From SIG575 sp964507395 (GTDB lineage Bacteria > Bacillota > Clostridia > Oscillospirales > Acutalibacteraceae): DNA of 13,000 nt. The notes beneath the pieces are model-generated. The model worked only from the letters and a program-made list of their open reading frames with translations. It did not search any database and was not told where the DNA came from. The stretch is taken from contig CAZDQE010000062.1 of assembly GCA_964507395.1 (NCBI GenBank), positions 1 to 13,000 on the forward strand. The letters are read 5' to 3'. The position numbers and the translations under genes are program-made. This document shows, in pieces, positions 1-8,198 of the stretch (within the stretch, counting starts at the first letter, position 1; every line of letters starts with the position of its first letter).

Positions 1-1033
1 TAACTGAACGTCCTGAGTAGTCAACACGCTTACCGAGAAGGTTCTGACGGAAACGACCCTGCTTACCTTTAAGCATATCGGAAAGAGATTTGAGAGCTCT
101 GTTATTGGGGCCTGTTACGGGACGTCCGCGTCTGCCGTTGTCGATAAGAGCGTCAACGGCTTCCTGAAGCATTCTCTTTTCGTTTCTTACGATAATTTCA
201 GGTGCCTGAAGCTTGAGAAGGATCTCAAGACGTTTATTTCTGTTGATAACACGTCTGTAAAGGTCATTAAGGTCACTTGTTGCGAATCTGCCGCCTTCAA
301 GCTGAACCATGGGACGGATATCGGGGGGGATAACGGGGATAACGTCGAGAATCATCCATTCGGGCTTGTTGCCTGACTGGCGGAAAGCTTCAACAACTTC
401 AAGTCTCTTGAGGATCTTAGCTCTCTTCTGGCTTGATGCTGTTTCCAGCTCTTCATGAAGTTCTGCTGAAAGAACATCAAGGTCAAGCTCAGAAAGCAGC
501 TCTTTGATAGCTTCTGCACCCATACCTGCTTTGAATTCTGTATCATCATCGTATTTTTCGAGGATGTCAGCATACTCTTTTTCGCTGAGTGTCTGATACT
601 TTTCAAGAGGTGTATCACCGGGATTGATAACAACGTAGGTTGCAAAGTAAAGGATTTTTTCAAGGTTTCTGGGAGTTATATCAAGGAGAAGTCCCATTCT
701 TGAGGGGATACCCTTGAAATACCAGATGTGAGAAACAGGAGCAGCAAGCTCGATGTGACCCATTCTTTCGCGGCGGACTTTTGATTTTGTAATCTCAACG
801 CCGCAACGTTCACAAACCTTGCCCTTGTACTTTAATCTTTTGTACTTACCGCAGTGACATTCCCAGTCTTTGGTGGGTCCGAAGATTACTTCGCAGAAAA
901 GACCGTCTTTTTCGGGCTTGAGTGTACGGTAGTTTATGGTTTCGGGCTTTGTTACCGCACCGTATGACCAGCTTCTGATCTGGTCAGGTGAGGCAAGACC
1001 GATTTTTATAGATTCAAAATTTATATTTTCCAT
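1..1033 (-). CDS. rpoC: RNA polymerase beta' subunit, N-terminal part (truncated by window edge)
   Basis: This is the largest subunit of the cytoplasmic RNA polymerase; with RpoB it forms the catalytic cleft. The first 344 codons are present and the frame is still open at base 1, so the gene is cut by the window and is not broken. Reading begins at an ATG (1031-1033) preceded by AAAGGAG (1043-1049) with a 9-nt spacer. The protein opens MENINFESIKIGLASPDQIR. It then shows the beta' zinc finger, with cysteines 59, 61, 74 and 77 in DWECHCGKYKR and GKVCERCGVE, then RMGHIELAAPVSHIWYFKG. The visible part ends at LLGKRVDYSGRSV, in the conserved region before the active site. The catalytic NADFDGD loop lies beyond the left edge. 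The gap to the rpoB stop is 19 nt with no promoter or terminator, so rpoB and rpoC are co-transcribed. Identity is near certain. Confidence 0.98.
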   Translation of the reverse strand, partial: MENINFESIKIGLASPDQIRSWSYGAVTKPETINYRTLKPEKDGLFCEVIFGPTKDWECHCGKYKRLKYKGKVCERCGVEITKSKVRRERMGHIELAAPVSHIWYFKGIPSRMGLLLDITPRNLEKILYFATYVVINPGDTPLEKYQTLSEKEYADILEKYDDDTEFKAGMGAEAIKELLSELDLDVLSAELHEELETASSQKRAKILKRLEVVEAFRQSGNKPEWMILDVIPVIPPDIRPMVQLEGGRFATSDLNDLYRRVINRNKRLEILLKLQAPEIIVRNEKRMLQEAVDALIDNGRRGRPVTGPNNRALKSLSDMLKGKQGRFRQNLLGKRVDYSGRSV

Positions 1034-1052
1034 AACAACGAACTCCTTTCAA

Positions 1053-4000
1053 TCAATAATCTGTATCACTTGATCCTGAGTCGTCTGCAGGATAATCGTC
1101 GTCGGAGAAATCATCGTCGTTATCTTCACCGGTGGTGTAGAAATCCGTATCTCCGTCTTCGCTTTCAACTGAGTAGCTTGTGCTTCCCTCAGTGTCGTTA
1201 ACAATTGAGAAAGCTTCATCGTCAACAGGAACACCTGTTTCAACATCGTCAAATGTCTGTCTCAGGTCGATTTCGTTATCATCAGCATCGAGAACCTTAA
1301 CATCAAGGGCAAGAGACTGAAGCTCTTTAATAAGAACCTTGAATGATTCGGGAACGCCGGGAGTGGGAACGTTCTGACCTTTAACGATAGCCTCGTAAGT
1401 CTTGACACGTCCTACAACGTCGTCAGACTTGACTGTAAGGATTTCCTGGAGAGTATAAGCTGCACCGTAAGCTTCAAGAGCCCAAACTTCCATTTCACCG
1501 AAACGCTGACCGCCGAACTGAGCTTTACCGCCGAGAGGCTGCTGAGTAACGAGAGAGTAGGGACCTGTAGCACGGGCGTGAATCTTGTCATCAACAAGGT
1601 GGAGAAGCTTAAGGAAGTACATAACGCCGACAGTTACGGGGTTATCGAACTTTCTGCCTGTACGTCCGTCGATGAGGATTGATTTACCGTCCTCTCTGAG
1701 ACCTGCAAGCTTAAGTGTTTCTCTGATGTCAGTTTCATGTGCACCGTCGAATACGGGTGTCATAACCTTCCAGCCAAGGCTTCTTGCAGCAAAACCGAGG
1801 TGAACTTCAAGAACCTGACCGATATTCATTCGGCTGGGAACGCCGAGGGGGTTAAGAACGATATCAAGAGGAGTACCGTCTTCAAGGAAGGGCATATCCT
1901 CAACGGGAAGAATACGTGAAACAACACCCTTGTTACCGTGACGACCTGCCATCTTGTCACCAACAGAAAGCTTACGCTTCTGAGCGATGTAGCAGCGTAC
2001 TGTCATGTTAACGCCGGGGCTGAGTTCATCACAGTTTTCGGGAGTGAATACTTCAACGTTAACGATGATACCGTATTCACCGTGAGGAACTCTGAGAGAT
2101 GTGTCACGGACTTCTTTTGCTTTTTCACCGAAGATAGCGCGGAGAAGTCTTTCTTCTGCAGTGAGCTCTGTTTCACCCTTGGGAGTAACCTTACCTACAA
2201 GAATGTCGCCTGAATGAACCTCAGCACCGATTCTGATAATACCTCTTTCGTCAAGGTCTTTGAGAGCATCTTCACCAACGTTGGGGATATCTCTTGTGAT
2301 ATCTTCCGGTCCGAGCTTTGTTTCTCTTGCTTCTACTTCGTATTCTTCAATGTGAATTGATGTGTAAACATCTTCACGAACAAGCTTTTCATTAATAAGA
2401 ACAGCATCCTCGTAGTTGTAGCCTTCCCATGTCATGAAGCCGATAAGAGCATTTTTACCAAGGCTGATTTCACCGCCTGCAGTTGCAGGACCGTCAGCGA
2501 TAACCTCCTTAGCATCAACGTGCTGACCGATCGAAACAACGGGACGCTGGTTGATACATGTGCCCTGGTTGGAGCGCATGAACTTAACGAGGTTGTATTC
2601 GTCAACGTGACCGTCGTCTGTGAGAATTGTGATTTTTGTAGCATCAAGGCCTGAAACTGTACCTGCACGCTTTGCTGTAAGAGCAACACCTGAGTCAACA
2701 GCAGCCTTGTATTCCATACCGGTGCCTACGAAAGGAGCGTCTGTCTTGAGAAGGGGAACTGCCTGACGCTGCATGTTAGAGCCCATGAGGGCACGGTTCG
2801 CGTCGTCGTTCTCAAGGAAGGGAATCATTGCAGTAGCAACTGAAACAACCATCTTGGGAGAAACGTCCATGTAGTCAGCTTTTGTGTTGTCGATTTCGAG
2901 GAATTCGTCTCTGTATCTTGCTGTGATTTTAGAGTTGATGAAACGGCCGTCAGCATCGAGAGGCTCGTTAGCCTGAGCAACGATGTAGTTATCTTCAACG
3001 TCAGCAGTCATGTAATGAACTTCGTCAAGGACAATGCCTGTTTCTTTATCAATCTTTCTGAAAGGAGCTTCAATGAAGCCGTATTTATTGATTTTTGCAA
3101 ATGTTGCGAGGTAAGAGATAAGACCGATGTTAGGACCTTCAGGAGTTTCGATGGGGCACATACGTCCGTAGTGGCTGTAGTGAACGTCACGAACTTCGAA
3201 ACCTGCACGGTCTCTTGAAAGACCGCCGGGACCGAGAGCTGAAAGTCTTCTCTTATGAGTAAGCTCAGCCAGAGGATTAGTCTGATCCATGAACTGTGAA
3301 AGGGGAGATGAGCCGAAGAACTCTTTGATAGCCATGAGAACGGGTCTTGAGCTGATAAGAGCTGCGGGAGTCATCTTTTCGTCGCCGTCCTGACTCTGAA
3401 GAGTCATTCTTTCACGTACAACTCTTTCAACACGGGACAGACCGATTCTGAACTGATTCTGAAGCAATTCGCCGACTGAACGGATACGGCGATTGCCGAG
3501 ATGGTCGATATCGTCAAGTGTACCTACACCGCAAGCGAGACAGTTGAGGTAGTTGACTGATGCGAAAATATCTTCAATTGTGATATGCTTCGGGATAAGG
3601 TCATCGCATTTTGCTGCGAGGATTTCTTTAAGAGCATCCTTGTCTTCAGTTCCTTCTTCGAGGATTGAGAAGAGAATGTCAGCTCTTACGTTTTCGTTGA
3701 TAGCGATTTCGTCAAGCTCTTCCTCTGTGAACATAGGAAGGTAAGGCTTGGGGTCAACCATGCCGTTTGAAACGACTTTGACTTCCTTACGGTCGTAGTG
3801 CACGTCAGCTTCAACGTAAGCTTCGGTAACGCCTGCCTGCTCAATTTCGAGAGCTTTTTCTTTAGTGAGGATTTCACCGCTGTCAGCAAGAATTTCGCCC
3901 GTGAACTTATTGATGATGGGCTGAGTCAGCTTGCAGCCTGCAATTCTTGCGGAAATAGCCATCTTCTTATTGTATTTATATCTGCCCACTCTTGAAAGGT

Positions 4001-4799
4001 CATAGCGGTGAACATCAAAGAAAAGGTTTTCAAGATGTGTCTGAGCTGTTTCAAGAGTTGCAGGCTCGCCGGGGCGAAGCTTTTTGAAGACTTCCATAAG
4101 TGCTTCTTCAGAGTTTTTAGTTTCGTCCTTTTCGAGAGTAGCAATAATTCTCTCGTCATTTCCGAAGAAATCAAGAATATCGCTGTTGCTTGAAAGCCCG
4201 AGAGCTCTGAGGAAGGTTGTGATGTAAATTTTTCTGTTTTTATCTATTCTTACATAGTAGAGGTCATTTGAATCTGTTTCGTATTCAAGCCATGCACCTC
4301 TGTTAGGAATGACAGTAGTAGTGAAAAGTCTCTTACCGGTCTTGTCGTGAGTCATATCATAGTACATGCCGGGAGAACGGACAAGCTGAGAAACGATAAC
4401 ACGTTCAGCGCCGTTAATAACGAAAGTACCGCTTTCTGTCATAATGGGGAAGTCACCCATATAGACTTCACTTTCTTTGATTTCACCTGTTTCCTTGTTT
4501 GTCAGACGAGCCAGAACACGCATGGGAGCAGCGTAAGTTGCATCGCGCTGTTTGCACTGATAAACAGTGTACTTGGGCTTGTCTTCCATTCTGTAACCGA
4601 TAAAGCTCAGAACCCAGTTTCCTGTGTAGTCTACGATGTCTGCAGTATCTCTGAATACCTCTCTGAGACCGTCAGTGAGAAACCATTCGTATGATTTCTT
4701 CTGGATTTCAATGAGGTTGGGCATCTCCATTACTTCATCAATACGTCCGTAGCTTTTTCTGAGAGTTTTTCCTCGGTAAACGTCTCGTACATTACCCAT
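1053..4799 (-). CDS. rpoB: RNA polymerase beta subunit
   Basis: RpoB is the second-largest RNA polymerase subunit; it builds one jaw of the active-site cleft and the rifampicin pocket. The product is 1248 aa, somewhat longer than the roughly 1190 aa of Bacillus RpoB. Landmarks in order: MGNVRDVYRGKTLRKSYGR at the N-terminus; the rifampicin cluster at about 494-525 (SQFMDQTNPL, THKRRLSALGPGG); CPIETPEGPNIGLI at 548-561; GDKMAGRHGNKGVVS at about 947-961; and GGKAQFGGQRFGEMEVWALE at 1090-1109. Main rifampicin-contact residues are the susceptible type: Q502, D505, H515, S520, L522, equivalent to E. coli 513, 516, 526, 531, 533. Residue 499 is Pro where Gln is usual. The last about 60 residues are an Asp/Ser/Glu-rich acidic tail. 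The start has GGAG (4811-4814) with an 11-nt spacer. An ATG at 4806 is out of frame. No ribosomal protein gene precedes it in the window; it has its own promoter. Confidence 0.99.
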   Translation of the reverse strand: MGNVRDVYRGKTLRKSYGRIDEVMEMPNLIEIQKKSYEWFLTDGLREVFRDTADIVDYTGNWVLSFIGYRMEDKPKYTVYQCKQRDATYAAPMRVLARLTNKETGEIKESEVYMGDFPIMTESGTFVINGAERVIVSQLVRSPGMYYDMTHDKTGKRLFTTTVIPNRGAWLEYETDSNDLYYVRIDKNRKIYITTFLRALGLSSNSDILDFFGNDERIIATLEKDETKNSEEALMEVFKKLRPGEPATLETAQTHLENLFFDVHRYDLSRVGRYKYNKKMAISARIAGCKLTQPIINKFTGEILADSGEILTKEKALEIEQAGVTEAYVEADVHYDRKEVKVVSNGMVDPKPYLPMFTEEELDEIAINENVRADILFSILEEGTEDKDALKEILAAKCDDLIPKHITIEDIFASVNYLNCLACGVGTLDDIDHLGNRRIRSVGELLQNQFRIGLSRVERVVRERMTLQSQDGDEKMTPAALISSRPVLMAIKEFFGSSPLSQFMDQTNPLAELTHKRRLSALGPGGLSRDRAGFEVRDVHYSHYGRMCPIETPEGPNIGLISYLATFAKINKYGFIEAPFRKIDKETGIVLDEVHYMTADVEDNYIVAQANEPLDADGRFINSKITARYRDEFLEIDNTKADYMDVSPKMVVSVATAMIPFLENDDANRALMGSNMQRQAVPLLKTDAPFVGTGMEYKAAVDSGVALTAKRAGTVSGLDATKITILTDDGHVDEYNLVKFMRSNQGTCINQRPVVSIGQHVDAKEVIADGPATAGGEISLGKNALIGFMTWEGYNYEDAVLINEKLVREDVYTSIHIEEYEVEARETKLGPEDITRDIPNVGEDALKDLDERGIIRIGAEVHSGDILVGKVTPKGETELTAEERLLRAIFGEKAKEVRDTSLRVPHGEYGIIVNVEVFTPENCDELSPGVNMTVRCYIAQKRKLSVGDKMAGRHGNKGVVSRILPVEDMPFLEDGTPLDIVLNPLGVPSRMNIGQVLEVHLGFAARSLGWKVMTPVFDGAHETDIRETLKLAGLREDGKSILIDGRTGRKFDNPVTVGVMYFLKLLHLVDDKIHARATGPYSLVTQQPLGGKAQFGGQRFGEMEVWALEAYGAAYTLQEILTVKSDDVVGRVKTYEAIVKGQNVPTPGVPESFKVLIKELQSLALDVKVLDADDNEIDLRQTFDDVETGVPVDDEAFSIVNDTEGSTSYSVESEDGDTDFYTTGEDNDDDFSDDDYPADDSGSSDTDY

Positions 4800-4954
4800 A
4801 GATCATATCACTCCGTTCTTTGATTTTACGTGGTTAATGTAGGAAGGAAAATCCCCTGAAAATTTACTGAAAAATCACTTGATTTTCGGCGGATTTTGTG
4901 GTATTATGTAAACACCGAAAAACCGCATGGGGATAATATTCCATTCTAATACAG
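4800..4954 (-). promoter_or_regulatory. rpoB 5' leader with alternative hairpins
   Basis: This is the roughly 155-nt untranslated leader implied by the rpoBC promoter. Three short pairings can be drawn. One joins 4900-4905 with 4911-4916 (6 bp with one G-U, 5-nt loop). A second joins 4883-4889 with 4915-4921 (7 bp). A third joins 4871-4876 with 4881-4886 (6 bp, 4-nt loop). The second overlaps both others, so the pairings compete. The stems are AT-rich and weak, and no known riboswitch or ribosomal-protein binding motif was recognised. A regulatory role is an inference. Confidence 0.3.
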
Positions 4955-4960
4955 TATAGT

Positions 4961-4989
4961 ATTCTATCATGGAAAAGTCTGCTTGTCAA
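4961..4989 (-). promoter_or_regulatory. Sigma-A promoter for rpoBC
   Basis: On the minus strand TTGACA (4984-4989) and TAGAAT (4961-4966) are separated by exactly 17 bp, an almost perfect housekeeping promoter. Transcription would start near 4954, leaving a leader of about 150 nt before the rpoB start. It lies downstream of the terminator of the preceding glycosidase gene, so rpoBC appears to be an independent transcription unit. Confidence 0.85.
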
Positions 4990-5048
4990 GTGTTTGAGTA
5001 AATATTTTTCATTATATATGGTGTTTTTTTCAATAAAATAAAAAATAT

Positions 5049-5075
5049 GCCGTGAAGAGGTCTTTTCTTCACGGC
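5049..5075 (-). terminator. Rho-independent terminator after the GH116 gene
   Basis: A perfect 10-bp stem (5049-5058 with 5066-5075, GCCGTGAAGA/TCTTCACGGC) encloses a 7-nt loop. On the minus strand it is followed by a T-rich run (ATATTTTTTATTTTAT). It begins about 21 nt after the stop codon of the glycosidase gene and separates that operon from rpoBC. The other flank is also T-rich, so it could work in both directions, but no plus-strand gene ends here. Confidence 0.9.
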
Positions 5076-5096
5076 GATTTTCTTTGCTTTTTATTT

Positions 5097-7586
5097 TCAG
5101 ATGATGGTAAGTGTCATTCCTTCAGGCAGGATAATTCTCCAAAAGCGGGTATCACCATCTGGAATTTCAAGCGTGCACGTATTTTCCCTGAAAATTGCCT
5201 TTCCGAGGAAATCACAGGTGCAGAGGGGGAGTGTTACATTCTTTTCTGCAGGTGACAGTCGAAGCTCTTTCTTTTGGCTGTCAACATAAAGTCCCAGAAA
5301 AGAGTTAAGTGTTGTCCAGCTTGACATGGGACGCGTGTAATGATGTCCGCATTCCCAATGGTCCCAGAAATAACCTAATCTTAACTGATTGTTGTGTATC
5401 GTTTCAACTATTGTGTCGGCTGTCTCTTTCATTCCTGCTGAAATTGCAAGGGAAGCAAAAACATAACCTATACCTGTCCACACAGCCTCGGCCTGACAAT
5501 TCTTGTGTGTGAAAAGACCTGTATGTTTTCCTTCGGGGCAAGATGCGTTTACGAGACCTGCTTCTTCGTCAAAGTTTTTCTCAAAGATAAGTGAAAGAAC
5601 ATTTTTTACTCTTTCATCTGTGAAATTACCTTTTAAACCTGTGGCTCTGAGGAACCATTCGCCGTCGAGCTGGTCTGTCATAAGACATTCGTCAGTCTGT
5701 TTTTCATTTTTCCAGAGATTGTAGTATTCTCCGTTCCAGAGCCTTTCTTCAAGGGACTTCTTTCCTTTTTCAAGGAGAGAGGTCCATTTGCTTTTCCTCT
5801 TGCCGTCATTCTGTATTTCTGCAATTTTTACTGCGGCATTCAGCGCGGAAAGCCAGAGAATCGAAATATAGGCAGGTGTTCCCGAAAAATTCCACGCATC
5901 ATAGGTGTTGCGCTTCGTATCGTAATCGGGGAGAGCATCTCCGTCTTTATCGAGCTTTTCGATTGAATCCATTGCTCTGCGTACGTTACTGTAAAGACTG
6001 TCAAGATATTCTCTGTCACCGGTGTAAAGATAATCACGAAGTACCATGAGCACAAACTGCATATTCATGTCAACTCTGTCGAATCCGTTGTCGACGTGTT
6101 CGAGGTCAGGAGTGAAGAAATGGTGAACCCTGCCGTCCTCGCGTTGGAAAGCCGCACCCATTTTCATCTGCTTTTTCTGCAAATCCGGGAAAAGTGCAAG
6201 TAAGCCGAATGAGGCATGATATGTGATGTCGGTTGTGTGGAAGCCGCAGTAGCCAAGTCCTTCCCATAAACCGAATTTGCCGTCTTTCAGATACCATGAG
6301 CTTTTTACGATTGTTGAAAGATGCCCTGACCATGAATCGGGATAATATGTTGCAAGGCTTGTGTCAAAAAGTAAATCTGAGAAATCACTTGCCTTGTTGA
6401 AGATTTTGTGTGACTTTTCCAGAAGAAAAATGTTTGCTTCTTTTGATGATGCAAAAAGATTTTCATAATAGTGTCCTAATCTTTTGCCTTCCTCGGTAAA
6501 ATGGTTAGGGAAATACCATGTAAGAACAAATCTTACTGTTTTTCTTTCGCCGGGTGCAAGTGTGAGAGAGGAGCAAAGAGCGGAAGAGCCGTAGGAATCG
6601 TTCATTCTTTCGATCTGCTTTGCAATGAATTTAAGAAATTCTTTTTTCTCTTCCCTGTTTTCGGGGAACGCAGGCTCGGAATGTCTGATACGCTCAAGAA
6701 GTGATTTTGCAAAGGAATATGATGAATAAATATTACAGAGTCTTTCGGCTTCATTCTCCGATAATTCATCAATGTTTTCGGGAATTGCTTCAGGCTTTTC
6801 TTCTGTGGAGATATAAGACAGAAATCCCTTTTCTCTGAAAGAAAAGAGAACCGATTCCTGGGAAACTCCTAAGTTTGCAGACCATGCGATGTATTCGCTG
6901 ATATATTTTTTGAAGTCTGAGAGTATGTATGATTTCGCGCCTTCTCCGCTGACGGAAAGGCAAAGATTGCCGTTGTCGGGCGAATCGGTTTTTTCCGAGG
7001 GATACATGAAGATTCCTGTCATATCGTCTTTTTCGATTAATGAAAATTTGCTTTCGGTATCCTTGTTTGCAAAGGCCGGATTGAGTGTGCCTAAAAGGCT
7101 TACTCTTATTTCCTCGGAAGATGGGTTTTCAAAAGTATAGTCAAGGTAAAAACCCGGTGTTGATGAAATATCTGATTCATGGGGAACAAAAGGCGCAACT
7201 GCTTTCAGCTTTACGCTTACGGGAAGAAAAGAGTCTATGTAATCTATGCTACAGACGGGAAATCTGCCGTCAAAATCAATTCTTTCAACGCTTTTGTTCC
7301 ACGCGAACATTCTGTGGGAAAAATCTTCCGGGTCGGTTTTCATGCCTAATCTGCGCACCACGGTTTTTCCTTTTTTATCTTCTGTTCTTACCCAGAATGA
7401 GAGGGCACCTGTGTATGCTTCTCCGTCATCAACATTTTTATCGCCGGAAACCCTTGTGAGTCTTTCGGGGTTGGCAATTTGCCAGAAGTGAAATTCACCG
7501 TCAGGAAGAAGTTCTACGCTTCCGCTTCCGATACCGCCGAGAGCAATGCCGCTTTTGTGGGTCTTTACCGTAGTGATTTTTGCCAT
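5097..7586 (-). CDS. GH116 family (GBA2-like) beta-glycosidase, cytosolic
   Basis: The 829-aa protein belongs to glycoside hydrolase family 116 (GBA2_N plus DUF608-type catalytic domain, as in non-lysosomal glucosylceramidase). Characterised members are retaining beta-glucosidases, beta-xylosidases or beta-N-acetylglucosaminidases. The N-terminal beta domain starts with LGGIGSGSVELLPDGEFHFW near residue 16. The all-alpha catalytic half contains FGLWEGLGYCGFHTTDITYH, where Glu442 aligns with the known nucleophile and Asp453 lies 11 residues on, the same spacing as E441/D452 of TxGH116. NTYDAWNFSGTPAY holds the expected acid/base Asp563. QAEAVWTGIGY and ECGHHYTRPMSSW (745-757) resemble the sugar-binding segments. 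There is no signal peptide, so it should act in the cytosol on imported or internal glycosides. The ATG at 7586 is chosen because GAGGTG (7593-7598) sits 6 nt upstream; an upstream in-frame GTG lies inside that ribosome binding site. It follows the ECF S component by 12 nt. The substrate cannot be told from the sequence. Confidence 0.88.
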   Translation of the reverse strand: MAKITTVKTHKSGIALGGIGSGSVELLPDGEFHFWQIANPERLTRVSGDKNVDDGEAYTGALSFWVRTEDKKGKTVVRRLGMKTDPEDFSHRMFAWNKSVERIDFDGRFPVCSIDYIDSFLPVSVKLKAVAPFVPHESDISSTPGFYLDYTFENPSSEEIRVSLLGTLNPAFANKDTESKFSLIEKDDMTGIFMYPSEKTDSPDNGNLCLSVSGEGAKSYILSDFKKYISEYIAWSANLGVSQESVLFSFREKGFLSYISTEEKPEAIPENIDELSENEAERLCNIYSSYSFAKSLLERIRHSEPAFPENREEKKEFLKFIAKQIERMNDSYGSSALCSSLTLAPGERKTVRFVLTWYFPNHFTEEGKRLGHYYENLFASSKEANIFLLEKSHKIFNKASDFSDLLFDTSLATYYPDSWSGHLSTIVKSSWYLKDGKFGLWEGLGYCGFHTTDITYHASFGLLALFPDLQKKQMKMGAAFQREDGRVHHFFTPDLEHVDNGFDRVDMNMQFVLMVLRDYLYTGDREYLDSLYSNVRRAMDSIEKLDKDGDALPDYDTKRNTYDAWNFSGTPAYISILWLSALNAAVKIAEIQNDGKRKSKWTSLLEKGKKSLEERLWNGEYYNLWKNEKQTDECLMTDQLDGEWFLRATGLKGNFTDERVKNVLSLIFEKNFDEEAGLVNASCPEGKHTGLFTHKNCQAEAVWTGIGYVFASLAISAGMKETADTIVETIHNNQLRLGYFWDHWECGHHYTRPMSSWTTLNSFLGLYVDSQKKELRLSPAEKNVTLPLCTCDFLGKAIFRENTCTLEIPDGDTRFWRIILPEGMTLTII

Positions 7587-7592
7587 GATTGA

Positions 7593-7598
7593 CACCTC
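7593..7598 (-). promoter_or_regulatory. Ribosome binding site fixing the GH116 start
   Basis: GAGGTG on the minus strand sits immediately after the stop of the ECF S component and 6 nt before the ATG at 7586. The in-frame GTG at 7595 is the last half of this Shine-Dalgarno sequence and so is unlikely to be the start. Confidence 0.7.
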
Positions 7599-8129
7599 TT
7601 ATTTAATGTTTTTGAGAAAAGTATTTTTAAGACCTGTTTTTTCAAGGACTCCCGTAATGACTGCCGATACGATTATTCCGAAAAGCCCCTGAACGGAGTT
7701 TCCTGCAATTCCTGCAACTGCGGAAACAAAGTTGCCTGCCAGCATTGATTCGTAAAGATAGTAGCCGCCGACCATGATGGTTTCTGCCGCAAGTGCACTG
7801 ATAATACAGGGGAAAACGAATCTTCTTCCGAAAGATTTGATAAGCACTCTGTAAATCAGACAGGCGACTAATGCCATAAGTCCCTTGACAATAAGCGTTG
7901 CGGGGGCATAAGATGCATAACCCAGAACAAGGTCTGAAATTGCTGAACCGACTCCGCCTGCGATAAACCCGTAAACGGGTCCTAACATCCAGCCTGAAAG
8001 CACAACGAAACAATCGCCGAGATTCAGATATCCCGTGGTTCCGGGCGAGGGTATGTGTATAAATGTTCCTGCACAGCATAAAGCCATAAACAAGGCTGTA
8101 AATACAGTTTTTGTGAGTTTTTTGTTCAT
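7599..8129 (-). CDS. ECF transporter S component (vitamin/micronutrient-binding membrane protein)
   Basis: This is a very hydrophobic 176-aa protein with about six predicted membrane segments, the size and shape of the S (substrate-binding) subunit of an energy-coupling factor importer. TM1 carries the AxxxA pattern (Ala12, Ala16 and again Ala20) used by S subunits to dock on EcfT. The stretch GYLNLGDCFVVLSGWMLGPV, then GFIAGGVGSAISDLVLGYAS and APATLIVKGLMALVA, resembles the PF07155-type S family. The substrate is not determinable; members of related families carry vitamins or their precursors. No EcfA or EcfT gene is in the window, so it probably shares a module encoded elsewhere (group II). 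The ATG at 8129 has AGAAGG (8137-8142) 7 nt upstream. An ATG at 8159 would add 10 residues but falls upstream of the inferred transcription start near 8154. It is the first gene of an operon with the GH116 enzyme. Confidence 0.82.
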   Translation of the reverse strand: MNKKLTKTVFTALFMALCCAGTFIHIPSPGTTGYLNLGDCFVVLSGWMLGPVYGFIAGGVGSAISDLVLGYASYAPATLIVKGLMALVACLIYRVLIKSFGRRFVFPCIISALAAETIMVGGYYLYESMLAGNFVSAVAGIAGNSVQGLFGIIVSAVITGVLEKTGLKNTFLKNIK

Positions 8130-8160
8130 ATTAATGCCTTCTTGTTTAATAATGTACATA

Positions 8161-8189
8161 ATTGTACTACTTTGAAAAAACTTTGTAAA
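8161..8189 (-). promoter_or_regulatory. Sigma-A promoter for the ECF-S/GH116 operon
   Basis: On the minus strand TTTACA (8184-8189) and TACAAT (8161-8166) are spaced by 17 bp. Transcription would begin near 8154, about 25 nt before the ATG at 8129. That leaves no room for a riboswitch and argues for the shorter S-component start. Its -35 box lies only 9 bp from the -35 box of the divergent mscS promoter. Confidence 0.75.
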
Positions 8190-8198
8190 GACGAAAGG

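Noticed and set aside
1..1033. rpoC as a pseudogene or fragment
   Set aside because: The frame is open and highly conserved to the first base of the window; it is only cut by the edge.
1412..4694. Many open frames of 60-115 codons on both strands within rpoB
   Set aside because: They lie wholly inside a strongly conserved gene, have no ribosome binding sites of note and read as compositionally biased shadow translations.
5840..7491. Open frames up to 124 codons overlapping the GH116 gene
   Set aside because: The GH116 frame has clear family motifs throughout; the others are shadows without recognisable domains.
7587..7595. Upstream GTG start for the GH116 gene adding three residues
   Set aside because: The GTG is part of the GAGGTG ribosome binding site; the ATG at 7586 has correct spacing from it.
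7642..8079. A 145-codon frame antiparallel in phase to the ECF S component
   Set aside because: It is rich in Arg, Cys and Ser as expected from an out-of-frame reading of a hydrophobic membrane protein, and it has no start signal.
8130..8159. Upstream ATG start for the ECF S component adding ten residues
   Set aside because: It lies at or before the inferred transcription start near 8154 and lacks a ribosome binding site; the ATG at 8129 has AGAAGG 7 nt upstream.
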